NCBI RefSeq assembly: GCF_009695815.1 | Contig: NZ_VUNE01000005.1 | Span: 124,001 to 188,000 of the forward strand | Origin: Peptostreptococcus porci | GTDB lineage: Bacteria > Bacillota > Clostridia > Peptostreptococcales > Peptostreptococcaceae | DNA length: 64,000 bases | Direction: 5' to 3' | Shown: positions 16,909 through 25,891 of the stretch, piece by piece | Layout of the letters: each line of letters starts with the position of its first letter | Numbering within the stretch: the stretch's first letter is position 1 | Translations under genes and position numbers: made by a program | The notes under the pieces: generated by a model | Databases searched by the model: none | The model's input: the letters and a program-made list of their open reading frames with translations, nothing else | What the model was told of the DNA's origin: nothing

Positions 16909-19281
16909 TTATTTTACTATTTCCCTATTTTTGTAGAAAATAATCTCTGATTTAAATAGATCTCCGTCGAGATGTATATTCAATTCTCCACCCTGTATCT
17001 CAACGTACCCTTTTGCAATGGACAATCCTAAACCAGAGCCCTCAGTATTTCTTGATTTATCACCACGTCTAAACCTTTCGAGAATATCCTGTGCATCATA
17101 GTCTATTTCAGTTTCAGAAATATTTCTAAAGGTTATAACTACACGTTCGTCTTCATTTTTGATGTCCACATATGCCCTTGAATCTTTTGCCGAGTATTTT
17201 GCAATATTCACAAGAAGATTTTCAAATGTTCTATATGTTTTTTCACCATCAAGCTTTAAAATTATCTTTTCTTCAGGGAACGTAGTCTTCAAGGTTATTC
17301 CTCTAATCGAAAATCTATCACTAACTTCAAAAATACTCTGTTTCATCAGGTTTACTACTTCGACTTCATCTATGTTTACTTTCAAATTACCAGACTGTGC
17401 CTTTGTAATCTCAAACATATCGTCTATGAGTATTTTTAATCTTTCAGATTTTCTACTGATTGTATCGATATATTTTTTTGCGTCATCTGATGTTTCCGTA
17501 TTTTTCAAAAGCTCAATATATGTAATTATAGAAGTTAAAGGTGTCTTTAAATCATGTGAAACATTTGAAATCAAATCACTTTTCATCTTTTGACTCTTCA
17601 CTTCTTCCTCAATTGATTTTTTATATGCTTGCTGAATACTAAATAGCTGCCTCTGGATTTCCTCGTAAATCCCCACATCGACCTTCATAATATCCTGATC
17701 AAGATTTCCACTAGCGATATCCTTTGTCAGTCCCAAAAGCCCTTCGTAGTCGTCCTTACCATTGTCGATTTCTTTTTTTACAATTTTCGTAAAAATCAGG
17801 AATACCAGAATATATACTAGCATCAATACGAACCATAATAACGTATATGTAACATCAACCCAAGGTAGTATTACTGTACCAAAGAATACCAGAATAAAAC
17901 CAATAATAAATAGTCTATTGTACCTCAACGACAAGTCAACGCTGATAAATCTGTAAAAGATTGAAGAAACACCTCTTACAATCGCCCTTGAAACACAGAG
18001 AATAAGGCTTCTCTTTTTTAAATAGCCAGTTATTCCATTTTTTATTACCATCTTTATCAAGCAAGCAATCAAGTAAATAGAAAAGAATGATAGCATCCAA
18101 TATGCAATATTTATTATATTTACCAGCTGCTTCGCTACAACAAGTGGAATATCATTTGCCAGCAAGGATTTAAGCACATTTCCTGTTATTGTCTCTCTTA
18201 CCATCATTATAGCAACGTCATTACTAAGCAATGACGAATGAAGATAATACAGTGCTATTACGAATACTTCCAAAGGTAATTTCTTTAATTTTTCCAATCC
18301 CATGAATAATTTCAACGTTCTAATAGGTATTAATAGCGTTATTACAACGATAATTGCCAGTATACTTCGTCCCAAAATCTCTATGCTTCTATAAGAGTTT
18401 CGCTCTTTTCTATGAACATACTCACTTACTGTATCATGACTAGAATAAAAGTTTGTATTTACACTATTTGGAACCGCATAAACATACCTCATATTTTTAA
18501 TTGGCTCAACTCTGTAGTTTGAAAAAGAAAAATCAGTTACATCTGATATAGTATACACCTCGTTTAGGTTTTTATTCGCATCTAGCTCCAAAAGATAGTT
18601 ATCAAAAACCTCTTTTTGCAATCCATGGCTATAGGAAATATCATATTTACCATTCTGGTCGAAATCTATAACAATATAGGTCATAAATTTCCTTCTTATT
18701 TTTTTCTGAAGATTGATATAATCCTTGTAGGCTTCAGAATTTTTATCTATCTTTGCGACATCGTTATTCACTTTTTCAAGCTCTCTCTGGTAGTTGTCAA
18801 AAGCTTTCATATCATCCTTAAACAAATAGTTAGTATACTCGAAACCTGTCTTTTTATTTATGGCGAAATATTTCAGCTTTCCTTCCGAATTATTAATAAA
18901 CCCTCCTAGCTCCTTGAAGGATTCGTCAAAATTATATTTGATATCATCAGAATCTAGCTCACTTGAATAATAATCCATATCCAAATTATTGATCATGCTC
19001 TGTATGGTTTCCTTCGTTAAAAACAGATCCACAGGCCTTATCAACTGATTTTTTTCTTGCTGATAAATCTTATAGTAAAGATAATAGTCCGTATAAAACA
19101 AATCAGAGGCAAACTGCCTGCTTTGAAATGGATTTTGCTTGTTTTCCTGAACTCGTAACTCCACAGAGTGGTATCTATATATCATAATCAAGGAAAGGAC
19201 AAAAGAAATCAATAAAACTAATGAAGTATATAGTCTTTTCTTTTTACCAAGATCATATCTTGTCAATTTTATATCCAACAC
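16909..19281 (-). CDS. Membrane sensor histidine kinase
   Basis: A 790-residue kinase. It has an N-terminal membrane helix (about residues 17-33), a 250-residue extracytoplasmic sensor region without a recognised fold, about six more membrane helices (300-500), a HAMP-like linker, then HisKA with SNVSHDLKTPLTS (phospho-His near residue 575) and an HATPase domain with GSGLGLSIAKGYVEIQGG. The reading frame lacks an early ATG; a TTG (19281) or the adjacent GTG is the likely start, overlapping the response regulator by about 29 bases. The kinase tail resembles VanS/PhoR-type enzymes. The signal is unknown. Confidence 0.9.
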   Translation of the reverse strand: MLDIKLTRYDLGKKKRLYTSLVLLISFVLSLIMIYRYHSVELRVQENKQNPFQSRQFASDLFYTDYYLYYKIYQQEKNQLIRPVDLFLTKETIQSMINNLDMDYYSSELDSDDIKYNFDESFKELGGFINNSEGKLKYFAINKKTGFEYTNYLFKDDMKAFDNYQRELEKVNNDVAKIDKNSEAYKDYINLQKKIRRKFMTYIVIDFDQNGKYDISYSHGLQKEVFDNYLLELDANKNLNEVYTISDVTDFSFSNYRVEPIKNMRYVYAVPNSVNTNFYSSHDTVSEYVHRKERNSYRSIEILGRSILAIIVVITLLIPIRTLKLFMGLEKLKKLPLEVFVIALYYLHSSLLSNDVAIMMVRETITGNVLKSLLANDIPLVVAKQLVNIINIAYWMLSFFSIYLIACLIKMVIKNGITGYLKKRSLILCVSRAIVRGVSSIFYRFISVDLSLRYNRLFIIGFILVFFGTVILPWVDVTYTLLWFVLMLVYILVFLIFTKIVKKEIDNGKDDYEGLLGLTKDIASGNLDQDIMKVDVGIYEEIQRQLFSIQQAYKKSIEEEVKSQKMKSDLISNVSHDLKTPLTSIITYIELLKNTETSDDAKKYIDTISRKSERLKILIDDMFEITKAQSGNLKVNIDEVEVVNLMKQSIFEVSDRFSIRGITLKTTFPEEKIILKLDGEKTYRTFENLLVNIAKYSAKDSRAYVDIKNEDERVVITFRNISETEIDYDAQDILERFRRGDKSRNTEGSGLGLSIAKGYVEIQGGELNIHLDGDLFKSEIIFYKNREIVK

Positions 19282-19963
19282 CCCACACCACCTTTAAATA
19301 TTTGGGATTTTTTGAATCGATTTCGATCTTTTCTCGTATGTTTCTGATATGAACCATCACCGTTTCAGTGTTCACAGCATTCTCATTCCATACATTTTCA
19401 TATATTTCCTCTGAAGAAAACACTCTTCCAGGATTTTTCATCAGAAGATTTAATATCTTAAACTCTATTGGAGTTACCTTTACTTGGCAGCCATCTACAC
19501 ATACCACCTTGGTTTTTTCATTTAATTCAAGTCCACCGATAACGTAAAATCCCTCATCCTCATTCGATTCGTTATCGTTTCCTATGTTCATATATTTTGT
19601 ATATCTTCTGATCTGAGAATTTACTCTGGCAAGTAATTCAAGTGGTTTAAACGGCTTATTGACATAGTCATCTGCACCAATGTTTAAGCCCAAAATCTTG
19701 TCGGAGTCTTCAGATTTTGCAGAAAGAATTATTATTGGAAAATTATGCTTCTGTCTTAGTCTAATTATCATTGTTTCGCCATCCATTTCAGGCATCATCA
19801 AGTCGATAATCGCTAGGTGTATCGTTTCCTTATCTATGACATCTAATCCTTCCAATCCATTTGACGCTTTAAAAACACGATATCCTTGATTTGTTAAGTA
19901 AATTTCAATCGCATCGGCGATTTCGCTCTCGTCCTCAACGACTAGTATATTGTATTTTTCCAT
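19253..19963 (-). CDS. OmpR-family response regulator
   Basis: A 236-residue regulator with a receiver domain (acidic pair in VVEDESE, phospho-acceptor Asp54 in AIIDLMMPEMDG, Lys in DDYVNKPF) and a C-terminal winged helix (VKVTPIEFKILNLLMKNPGRVFSSEEIYENVW, VHIRNIREKIE). It is encoded immediately before and overlapping its kinase, so the two form one two-component system. Targets are unknown; the neighbours thiN, rpe and rsgA are housekeeping and give no clue. Confidence 0.95.
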   Translation of the reverse strand: MEKYNILVVEDESEIADAIEIYLTNQGYRVFKASNGLEGLDVIDKETIHLAIIDLMMPEMDGETMIIRLRQKHNFPIIILSAKSEDSDKILGLNIGADDYVNKPFKPLELLARVNSQIRRYTKYMNIGNDNESNEDEGFYVIGGLELNEKTKVVCVDGCQVKVTPIEFKILNLLMKNPGRVFSSEEIYENVWNENAVNTETVMVHIRNIREKIEIDSKNPKYLKVVWGVGYKIDKI

Positions 19964-19974
19964 GTTTACCCCCC

Positions 19975-20649
19975 TTATTTATCAAATTTATTTTTTATTA
20001 CAACTAAGCATCCATCTCTAACATCAATATAACAAAGAGTGTCGGTCATTACATTTGAAATACCTCTTGGAACTGAATAACTCATATCAAACTCCTCGAG
20101 AGTATATTCCAGATTTCTTAAGGTAACACCGTTTGCATCACCCTTTAGTGGAAGAATCGAAATTATATCTCCAACGCAACCCTCAATAACTAATTCGTCA
20201 TTTTCTACAATATAAATTTCATTTTTTTTCGATACAATTCTACCAAACACTTCCTTTTTCATTATATAATGCAAAAGAAAAACATTTGCTAGCTCATGAT
20301 CAATTCTTCCACCCAAAGCTCCAAGTATATCCACACAAACACAGCCATCCTCTATCGCCTTTATAACAGCCAGCTCTGTGTCAGTCTCGTTTTTTTTAGA
20401 TGGATATTTTAATACTTCCACACCTTTTTCATTGTAATATTCATAAACAAAATCATCAATCGAGTCCAAATCTCCAACTATATAATCTGGCACAACACCT
20501 ATTTTGTATAGGTGATTTGCACCTCCATCTACGGCTATTATTTTGCCATATTCCTGCGACTCAATAAATTCTTTCATTTCTTCATAATCGCCTATTTCTC
20601 CATTCAAAACAACACAAGCTGTTTTTGAATTTATCAAACATCCGTACAC
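19975..20649 (-). CDS. thiN: Thiamine pyrophosphokinase
   Basis: A 224-residue enzyme converting thiamine plus ATP to thiamine diphosphate. Family motifs are VVLNGEIGDYEE, IIAVDGGANHLYKIGVVPDYIVGDLDSI (the DGG and GDLDS signatures), KNETDTELA and GGRIDHELANV. The start appears to be GTG at 20649, nine bases after rpe ends. The rsgA-rpe-thiN order is conserved in Firmicutes, so this is an operon with the following regulator pair. Confidence 0.95.
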   Translation of the reverse strand: MYGCLINSKTACVVLNGEIGDYEEMKEFIESQEYGKIIAVDGGANHLYKIGVVPDYIVGDLDSIDDFVYEYYNEKGVEVLKYPSKKNETDTELAVIKAIEDGCVCVDILGALGGRIDHELANVFLLHYIMKKEVFGRIVSKKNEIYIVENDELVIEGCVGDIISILPLKGDANGVTLRNLEYTLEEFDMSYSVPRGISNVMTDTLCYIDVRDGCLVVIKNKFDK

Positions 20650-20657
20650 TACAACGC

Positions 20658-21314
20658 CTACTTTCCTTTTACAGCATTTCTCAGATTCATCACAGCCAAG
20701 TCGATATCTTCATTATTGAATATCGCCGATCCAGCAACTAAAACATCTGCTCCAGCATCCACCAAGGATTTAATGTTTTGAGAATTGACGCCTCCATCAA
20801 CCTCTATCTCAATATCTAATCCACGCTCGTCAATCATCTTTCTTAACGTTTTCACCTTTTCCAAAACCTCTGGAATGAATTTTTGTCCACCAAATCCAGG
20901 ATTTACCGACATTAAAAGCACCATATCTACATCTGGTAAAATATGCTTTATCGTTTCCACAGGTGTGGCTGGATTTAAAACCACTCCAGCTTTCACATTA
21001 TACGATTTAATATTTTGAATCGTTCTGTGAAGATGAGTACAGGCTTCTTGATGTACAGTGATTATATCGCAACCAGCATCAACTAGATCAGGTATAAACT
21101 TGTCTGGATCAGTTATCATCAAATGTGCATCAAAAACCATTTTAATATCTTTTCTCAAGCTCTTTATTATAGGTGCCCCAAAAGTAATATTAGGTACAAA
21201 ATGTCCGTCCATTACATCTAGATGTAAATATTCACATCCAGCATTTTCAACTTTCTTACAACTGTTTAGCAAATTTGCAAAATCTGCTGATAAAACCGAT
21301 GGTGCTAATTTCAT
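20658..21314 (-). CDS. rpe: Ribulose-phosphate 3-epimerase
   Basis: Rpe (218 residues) interconverts ribulose-5-phosphate and xylulose-5-phosphate in the pentose phosphate pathway. It is a TIM barrel with LAPSVLSADFANL, LHLDVMDGHFVPNITFG (metal ligands), DAHLMI, MSVNPGFGGQKF and EVDGGVN. Length and motif spacing are standard. The ATG at 21314 follows GGAGG and lies two bases from rsgA. Confidence 0.97.
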   Translation of the reverse strand: MKLAPSVLSADFANLLNSCKKVENAGCEYLHLDVMDGHFVPNITFGAPIIKSLRKDIKMVFDAHLMITDPDKFIPDLVDAGCDIITVHQEACTHLHRTIQNIKSYNVKAGVVLNPATPVETIKHILPDVDMVLLMSVNPGFGGQKFIPEVLEKVKTLRKMIDERGLDIEIEVDGGVNSQNIKSLVDAGADVLVAGSAIFNNEDIDLAVMNLRNAVKGK

Positions 21315-21316
21315 TT

Positions 21317-22258
21317 TTACCTCCCATTATCTTTCCTATTTTTTGATTTTACATAAATTCCGTCTTTTTCTCTGTTTTTCCTTCCAAAAGAATTGTATGA
21401 TTTTATTTCCTCTAAAATCTGAAGATAGCTTTCGTATCTTCTTTTGGAGATTTCGCCATTTTCAACTGCTTCTTTAACAACGCAATCAGGTTCATTCTTA
21501 TGAATACATTTATTGCCGAATCTACACTCGCCCAAGCCAGAAAACTCAATAAAGTAATGTTTTAACTCATCTTCATCTACATCATTAATTTCAAATGAAC
21601 TGAATCCAGGAGTGTCGGCAAAAATAGTATCCTCATCAATCTTAAAAAGCTGTGCATGCCTGGTTGTATGCTTTCCTCTTCCCAGCTTATGAGATATTTC
21701 AGAAGTTTCCAAGTTCAATGCTGGAACAATACTATTGATAATGCTAGATTTTCCAACTCCCGATTGACCAGCAAAAACGGACGTGCATCCCTTCATTTCC
21801 TGTTTAACTTTATCCATATTTTGTCCAGTAACTATGCTTACTGGTATGACTTTATATCCTACTTTTGAATATTCATCAACTATACTCTTTGTTTTTTCTA
21901 GATTTTCATCTAAATCCACTTTTGAAAGTAGAATAACTATATCCAACCCCATTTTTTCAGAAAATACAATAAATCTATCCAACAATGATAGATTCGGGTT
22001 AGGCTCTTTAATAGCAAATGTTATAAATACCTTATCTATATTTGCTACTGAAGGTCTAACCAATTCTGTCTTTCTAAGCATTACCTCTTCTATTATACCA
22101 CAATTTGAATCAGTTGTTGAAATAATAACATTATCTCCTATAATAGGAGTAACATTTTTCTTTCTCAATATTCCTCTCGCTTTACACTCTATTATACCAC
22201 TATCACATTCAACATAGAAAAAACCACTTATGGCTTTAATTATTTTTCCTTTTATCAT
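21317..22258 (-). CDS. rsgA: Ribosome small-subunit-dependent GTPase RsgA
   Basis: RsgA (313 residues) is a circularly permuted GTPase in late 30S assembly. It has an N-terminal OB fold, the G4 motif LLSKVDL, then the P-loop FAGQSGVGKSSIINSI, DTPGFSSFE (G3), and a C-terminal zinc finger CRFGNKCIHKNEPDC. The permuted motif order is diagnostic. In Firmicutes it lies next to prkC/stp; here an SDR gene and a terminator stand between it and prkC. Confidence 0.96.
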   Translation of the reverse strand: MIKGKIIKAISGFFYVECDSGIIECKARGILRKKNVTPIIGDNVIISTTDSNCGIIEEVMLRKTELVRPSVANIDKVFITFAIKEPNPNLSLLDRFIVFSEKMGLDIVILLSKVDLDENLEKTKSIVDEYSKVGYKVIPVSIVTGQNMDKVKQEMKGCTSVFAGQSGVGKSSIINSIVPALNLETSEISHKLGRGKHTTRHAQLFKIDEDTIFADTPGFSSFEINDVDEDELKHYFIEFSGLGECRFGNKCIHKNEPDCVVKEAVENGEISKRRYESYLQILEEIKSYNSFGRKNREKDGIYVKSKNRKDNGR

Positions 22259-22266
22259 ATATTCTC

Positions 22267-23001
22267 CTAAATCACGAAACCACCATTCACACCGAAAACC
22301 TGCCCTGTAATAAAGTCAGCTCCTCCCGACAATAAAAATGACACAAGTGATGCTATGTCTTCAGGTTTGCCCAGTCTCATCAAAGGTGTTTCGTCCTTCA
22401 AATTTTTCAAATCTTCGTTTGAATATCCAGACATCATATCTGTCATTATCACTCCTGGTGCGATGGCATTTACATTTATGCCCGATGGACCAACCTCCTT
22501 TGCCAGAGCTCGTGTAAGTCCAATTATACCAGCTTTTGATGCAGAATAAACTGTTTCATATGAGCCGCCTGTCACACCCCACATTGATGTGATATTGATG
22601 ATACTACCAGAATGATTTGAAATCATAGTCTTTAGCGCTTCCTTGCTACATAGAAAAACCGATTTTAAATTGACATCAATAACGTTGTCCCACTCATCTT
22701 CACTAATATCTGTCAAAAGCCCTTCGCAGCTTATTCCAGCGTTGTTTATCAAACAGTCCACCGTTCCGAATGTTTTGAGACAATAGTCAAACATTTTTTT
22801 TACATCAGATGAATTAGATACATCAGCACAGAATACATCCACATTATATCCCTTGATATTCAAGCTTTGCATAAGTTCAACAGCTCTTTCCTTAGACTTG
22901 TTGTAATTTATCAATACTCTGTAGCCATTTGATGCCAACTCAATAGATATAGCCTCGCCAATGCCTCTTGCTCCACCTGTCACAATAACAACTTTACTCA
23001 T
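22267..23001 (-). CDS. SDR-family oxidoreductase (EF-P 5-aminopentanone reductase YmfI-like, or FabG-like)
   Basis: A 244-residue short-chain dehydrogenase/reductase with the cofactor motif TGGARGIGEA, NNAG, the catalytic Ser in NITSMWGV, and YSASK. The SMWG-V-G...YSASKAGIIGLTRALAKE segment resembles the YmfI group that reduces the 5-aminopentanone modification on elongation factor P better than lipid-synthesis FabG, and no fatty acid genes flank it. That assignment is by memory of family sequences, so FabG-like activity remains possible. It heads the ymfI-rsgA-rpe-thiN-two-component run. Confidence 0.75.
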   Translation of the reverse strand: MSKVVIVTGGARGIGEAISIELASNGYRVLINYNKSKERAVELMQSLNIKGYNVDVFCADVSNSSDVKKMFDYCLKTFGTVDCLINNAGISCEGLLTDISEDEWDNVIDVNLKSVFLCSKEALKTMISNHSGSIINITSMWGVTGGSYETVYSASKAGIIGLTRALAKEVGPSGINVNAIAPGVIMTDMMSGYSNEDLKNLKDETPLMRLGKPEDIASLVSFLLSGGADFITGQVFGVNGGFVI

Positions 23002-23031
23002 TATTTTCCCTTTTCATACGAATTTACTTAC

Positions 23032-23073
23032 ATTTCACTTTGTTTAGATTTCACTTTGTTTAGATTTCACTTT
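23032..23073. repeat. 16-bp tandem repeat (2.6 copies)
   Basis: The unit atttcactttgtttag occurs at 23032-23047 and 23048-23063, with ten bases of a third copy at 23064-23073. It is perfect between copies and lies between the prkC terminator and the start of the SDR gene. Confidence 0.9.
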
Positions 23074-23109
23074 AAAAACAAAAGAGCTATCATAGTTGAT
23101 AACTCTTTT
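23074..23109 (-). terminator. Terminator of the stp-prkC transcript
   Basis: A 12-bp stem (23081-23092 with 23097-23108, one G-U pair on the minus strand, 4-nt loop) followed by TTTTG and a T run, 90 bases past prkC. Confidence 0.8.
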
Positions 23110-23195
23110 TAGTTTTAAATTAAATTTTTCTCATATCTTCTTAGTAATCATTTAGACTTAAACGCTTACAATTATGACTACTATATCCTTCGACA

Positions 23196-25115
23196 TTACT
23201 CTGATTGTACTTCTGCATCATCGGAAATTCCAGACCCTGAATTACCACTCGAAGATCCGTGACCAGATCCTGTACCGCTCGAGTCAGTCGTTCCTCCTGA
23301 GTTTGAAGAATCGCTACTTGATCCACTTGAACCAGATCCCGTTCCGCTTCCACTTGAAGTTCCGCCGCTCCTTGAAGTTCCGCTATTTCCATTACTCCTA
23401 GAATTTGAAGATCCGTTGTTGATTATTCCAGGGTTAATGTCAGTATTCGTGTCGTTACTGTCATCTATAATACTCGGCGTTTGAGTACTCGTTTCCTTAC
23501 CTTTACTTACAACCAAAGAAACCTTTTGACCTTCATCGCTTGAACCTCCAAGTAAACTCTGTTCCAACACTGTGCCTTCCTTTGCACTGTTGTACTGATA
23601 CTTTACATTTCCTAGCAATAATCCATTGTCATTTAGCAGCTTTTCAGCATCTGAAAGCTTCATCCCAACAACATTAGGAACTGGAACCTTCGTATTACCT
23701 CTACTGATAATCACAGAAATTGAATCACCTTTTTTCAATTTACTACCGGCAATAGGAGTCTGTGTTATTATCCTTCCCGCAGAAACCTGACTGCTAAATT
23801 CTTCAGATTTCAATTCTATATTCAATCCAAGATCTCTTACCTCGTTTTGAGCTTCCTCTATCGTCATGTTCTGCACATCAGGAACAACTACTTCCTCTTC
23901 GCTATTCCTACTGATAAAAGATCCCAAACCAAAATATTTAACACCGATATATCCATATCCAATCAAGATAAGAATTAAAATCACAGCTAAAATTTTCAAC
24001 CTTCTTCTTGTTTTTGGAGATTCTTTCTTAATATTTTTCTTTTTTTCCTTTTTCAGTTCTTTCCTAGATTTTCTGGAGTTATCTTCATCATAATATTCTT
24101 CATCATCATAATACTCCTCGTCATCATAGTATTCATCCTCATCGTCAAAATATTCGTCTTCGTCATCGTAATATTCTTCCTCGTCGGACTTCTTTTTAAA
24201 AGGAATAGGTGTTCTACCCTTAAAAATACTGTAATCTCGTCTAGTTATATCCTCTGTTGCAAAGTTATCATAATCTTTCATATATGGAAGATCGATATTT
24301 TTTTCTACAAACTCAATATCTTCTATCAGCTCTTCAGCCGTTTCATATCTGTTAACTGGCTCTTTCTGAGTAAGCTTGCTAATAATAGTTCTAATCGAAT
24401 TTGGAATAATTCTTTTTTCCTCATCAGAAAAGACGATGTTTTCGTTGATGTGCTTTAAGGCAATTGAAATAGGGCTATCTCCACTAAACGGAACTTTTCC
24501 CAATATCATTTCATAAAGAACAATCCCCAAAGAATATAAATCTGCATTGCTAGTCAGATGTTTTCCTTTAGCTTGCTCAGGTGATATATAATGAACTGAG
24601 CCGATTACACTCCCCATATTCGTCATAGTTGAACTACTCACTGCCTTTGCAATTCCAAAGTCAGCCACCTTAACTTGCCTACCATCTTTTGAAATCAGGA
24701 TATTATGAGGCTTTATATCTCTGTGAATAATACCACTTCTATGAGCGGCTCCCAAAGCATTCGCTATCTGCTTCGTAATATCCAAAGCAGTGTACTCCTC
24801 CAAAGAACCCTCTTTTTGTATTATTTCCTTTAGATTTTGTCCATCAACATATTCCATTACAATGTAATGAACTTTTCCATCTTCACCTACATCATAAACA
24901 TTCACTATATTCGGATGAGAAAGACTGGCTACGGCTTCTGCCTCTCTTTTAAACTTCACCAAAAATTCTTGATCATCAACAAATTCCGGTCTCAAAACCT
25001 TTACTGCTACTATTCTATTTAATAATCTATCCCTAGCTTGATAGACAAAGGCCATGCCTCCATCACCAATCTTCCTAAGGATCTCGTATCTATTTCCTAA
25101 GACTGTCGCTCCCAT
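23196..25115 (-). CDS. prkC: Membrane Ser/Thr protein kinase with PASTA domains
   Basis: PrkC (639 residues) senses muropeptides or lipid II outside the cell and phosphorylates cytoplasmic targets. The kinase domain has IGDGGMAFVYQA, catalytic Lys39 in IVAVKVL, HRDIKPHNIL and VADFGIAK. A striking run of Asp, Glu and Tyr (about residues 300-345) lies just before the basic juxtamembrane stretch and the single membrane helix (about 365-387). Two PASTA domains follow (VVPDVQNMTIEEA, VPNVVGMKLSDA), then about 100 residues of low-complexity Ser/Gly/Thr sequence. Two PASTA repeats is fewer than the three in B. subtilis. It is paired with the stp phosphatase 12 bases upstream. Confidence 0.96.
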   Translation of the reverse strand: MGATVLGNRYEILRKIGDGGMAFVYQARDRLLNRIVAVKVLRPEFVDDQEFLVKFKREAEAVASLSHPNIVNVYDVGEDGKVHYIVMEYVDGQNLKEIIQKEGSLEEYTALDITKQIANALGAAHRSGIIHRDIKPHNILISKDGRQVKVADFGIAKAVSSSTMTNMGSVIGSVHYISPEQAKGKHLTSNADLYSLGIVLYEMILGKVPFSGDSPISIALKHINENIVFSDEEKRIIPNSIRTIISKLTQKEPVNRYETAEELIEDIEFVEKNIDLPYMKDYDNFATEDITRRDYSIFKGRTPIPFKKKSDEEEYYDDEDEYFDDEDEYYDDEEYYDDEEYYDEDNSRKSRKELKKEKKKNIKKESPKTRRRLKILAVILILILIGYGYIGVKYFGLGSFISRNSEEEVVVPDVQNMTIEEAQNEVRDLGLNIELKSEEFSSQVSAGRIITQTPIAGSKLKKGDSISVIISRGNTKVPVPNVVGMKLSDAEKLLNDNGLLLGNVKYQYNSAKEGTVLEQSLLGGSSDEGQKVSLVVSKGKETSTQTPSIIDDSNDTNTDINPGIINNGSSNSRSNGNSGTSRSGGTSSGSGTGSGSSGSSSDSSNSGGTTDSSGTGSGHGSSSGNSGSGISDDAEVQSE

Positions 25116-25127
25116 AATAACACCACC

Positions 25128-25880
25128 TTAAACCATAACTATTATTACTGTAACATTATCTTTGCCCGAAGTGTCATTTGCAAGCTCTACCAATTTATTC
25201 GCCATTTCTTCAGCGCTCAACCCACTCTTTAAAACAGCTTCAATTGTATTGCCTTCGACTGGACCTGTCAATCCATCAGTTGCAAGAAGTATTATATCAC
25301 CCTCGTTTAGATCGACCTCAAAAATATCTACAATTACCACTGGTTCAGTACCAACAGCTCTAGTTATTTTGTTTCTATCTGGATGAACTCTCGCTTCTTC
25401 TTCAGTAATTATTTTAGCCTTCACATATTCTTCCACGACGGAGTGGTCAGAAGTAATTCGTTCAAGATTTCCTTCTTTTCTACACACATAACATCTGCTA
25501 TCACCGACATTTGCAACATATGCTTTATTTTCATAAACAAAAGCCATTGTCAAAGTCGTACCCATTCCATCAAAACTAATATCTGCTTTCGATTTTTCAT
25601 ATACCATTGTATTTACAGTGTTATAGGCCTGCTTTATTATATCGTCAATATACTCAACTTTTATCGCCTCATTTTGGATTATGCTATCGTTGAAAATTTC
25701 AATAATATTTTCGACAGCAAGCTGACTGGCGACTTCACCTTTTTTATGGCCACCCATTCCATCGGCAATTGCAAAAATTCCAACCTCTTTCTTTTCACCG
25801 ATTTCAATTATTTCTCCCTTGCAATAGTCCTCATTGTTTTTTCTGACTATTCCAATATGAGAAGTACACACAAAATCCAT
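25128..25880 (-). CDS. stp: PP2C-family protein phosphatase Stp/PrpC
   Basis: A 250-residue metal-dependent phosphatase that reverses PrkC phosphorylation. Motifs are TSHIGIVRKNNEDYC, IADGMGGHKKGEVAS (metal-binding Asp), NVGDSRCYV, ITSDHSVVEEYV, ATDGLTGPV and SGKDNVTVIIV. Length is normal. It sits between rlmN and prkC, the standard clostridial order, and is cotranscribed with both. Confidence 0.96.
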   Translation of the reverse strand: MDFVCTSHIGIVRKNNEDYCKGEIIEIGEKKEVGIFAIADGMGGHKKGEVASQLAVENIIEIFNDSIIQNEAIKVEYIDDIIKQAYNTVNTMVYEKSKADISFDGMGTTLTMAFVYENKAYVANVGDSRCYVCRKEGNLERITSDHSVVEEYVKAKIITEEEARVHPDRNKITRAVGTEPVVIVDIFEVDLNEGDIILLATDGLTGPVEGNTIEAVLKSGLSAEEMANKLVELANDTSGKDNVTVIIVMV

Positions 25881-25891
25881 ACTATTCCTCC

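Noticed and set aside
24060-24180. Short repeats of tcatcatag type resembling a small repeat array
   Set aside because: They are the coding sequence of the Asp/Glu/Tyr run of PrkC, not a CRISPR or regulatory repeat.
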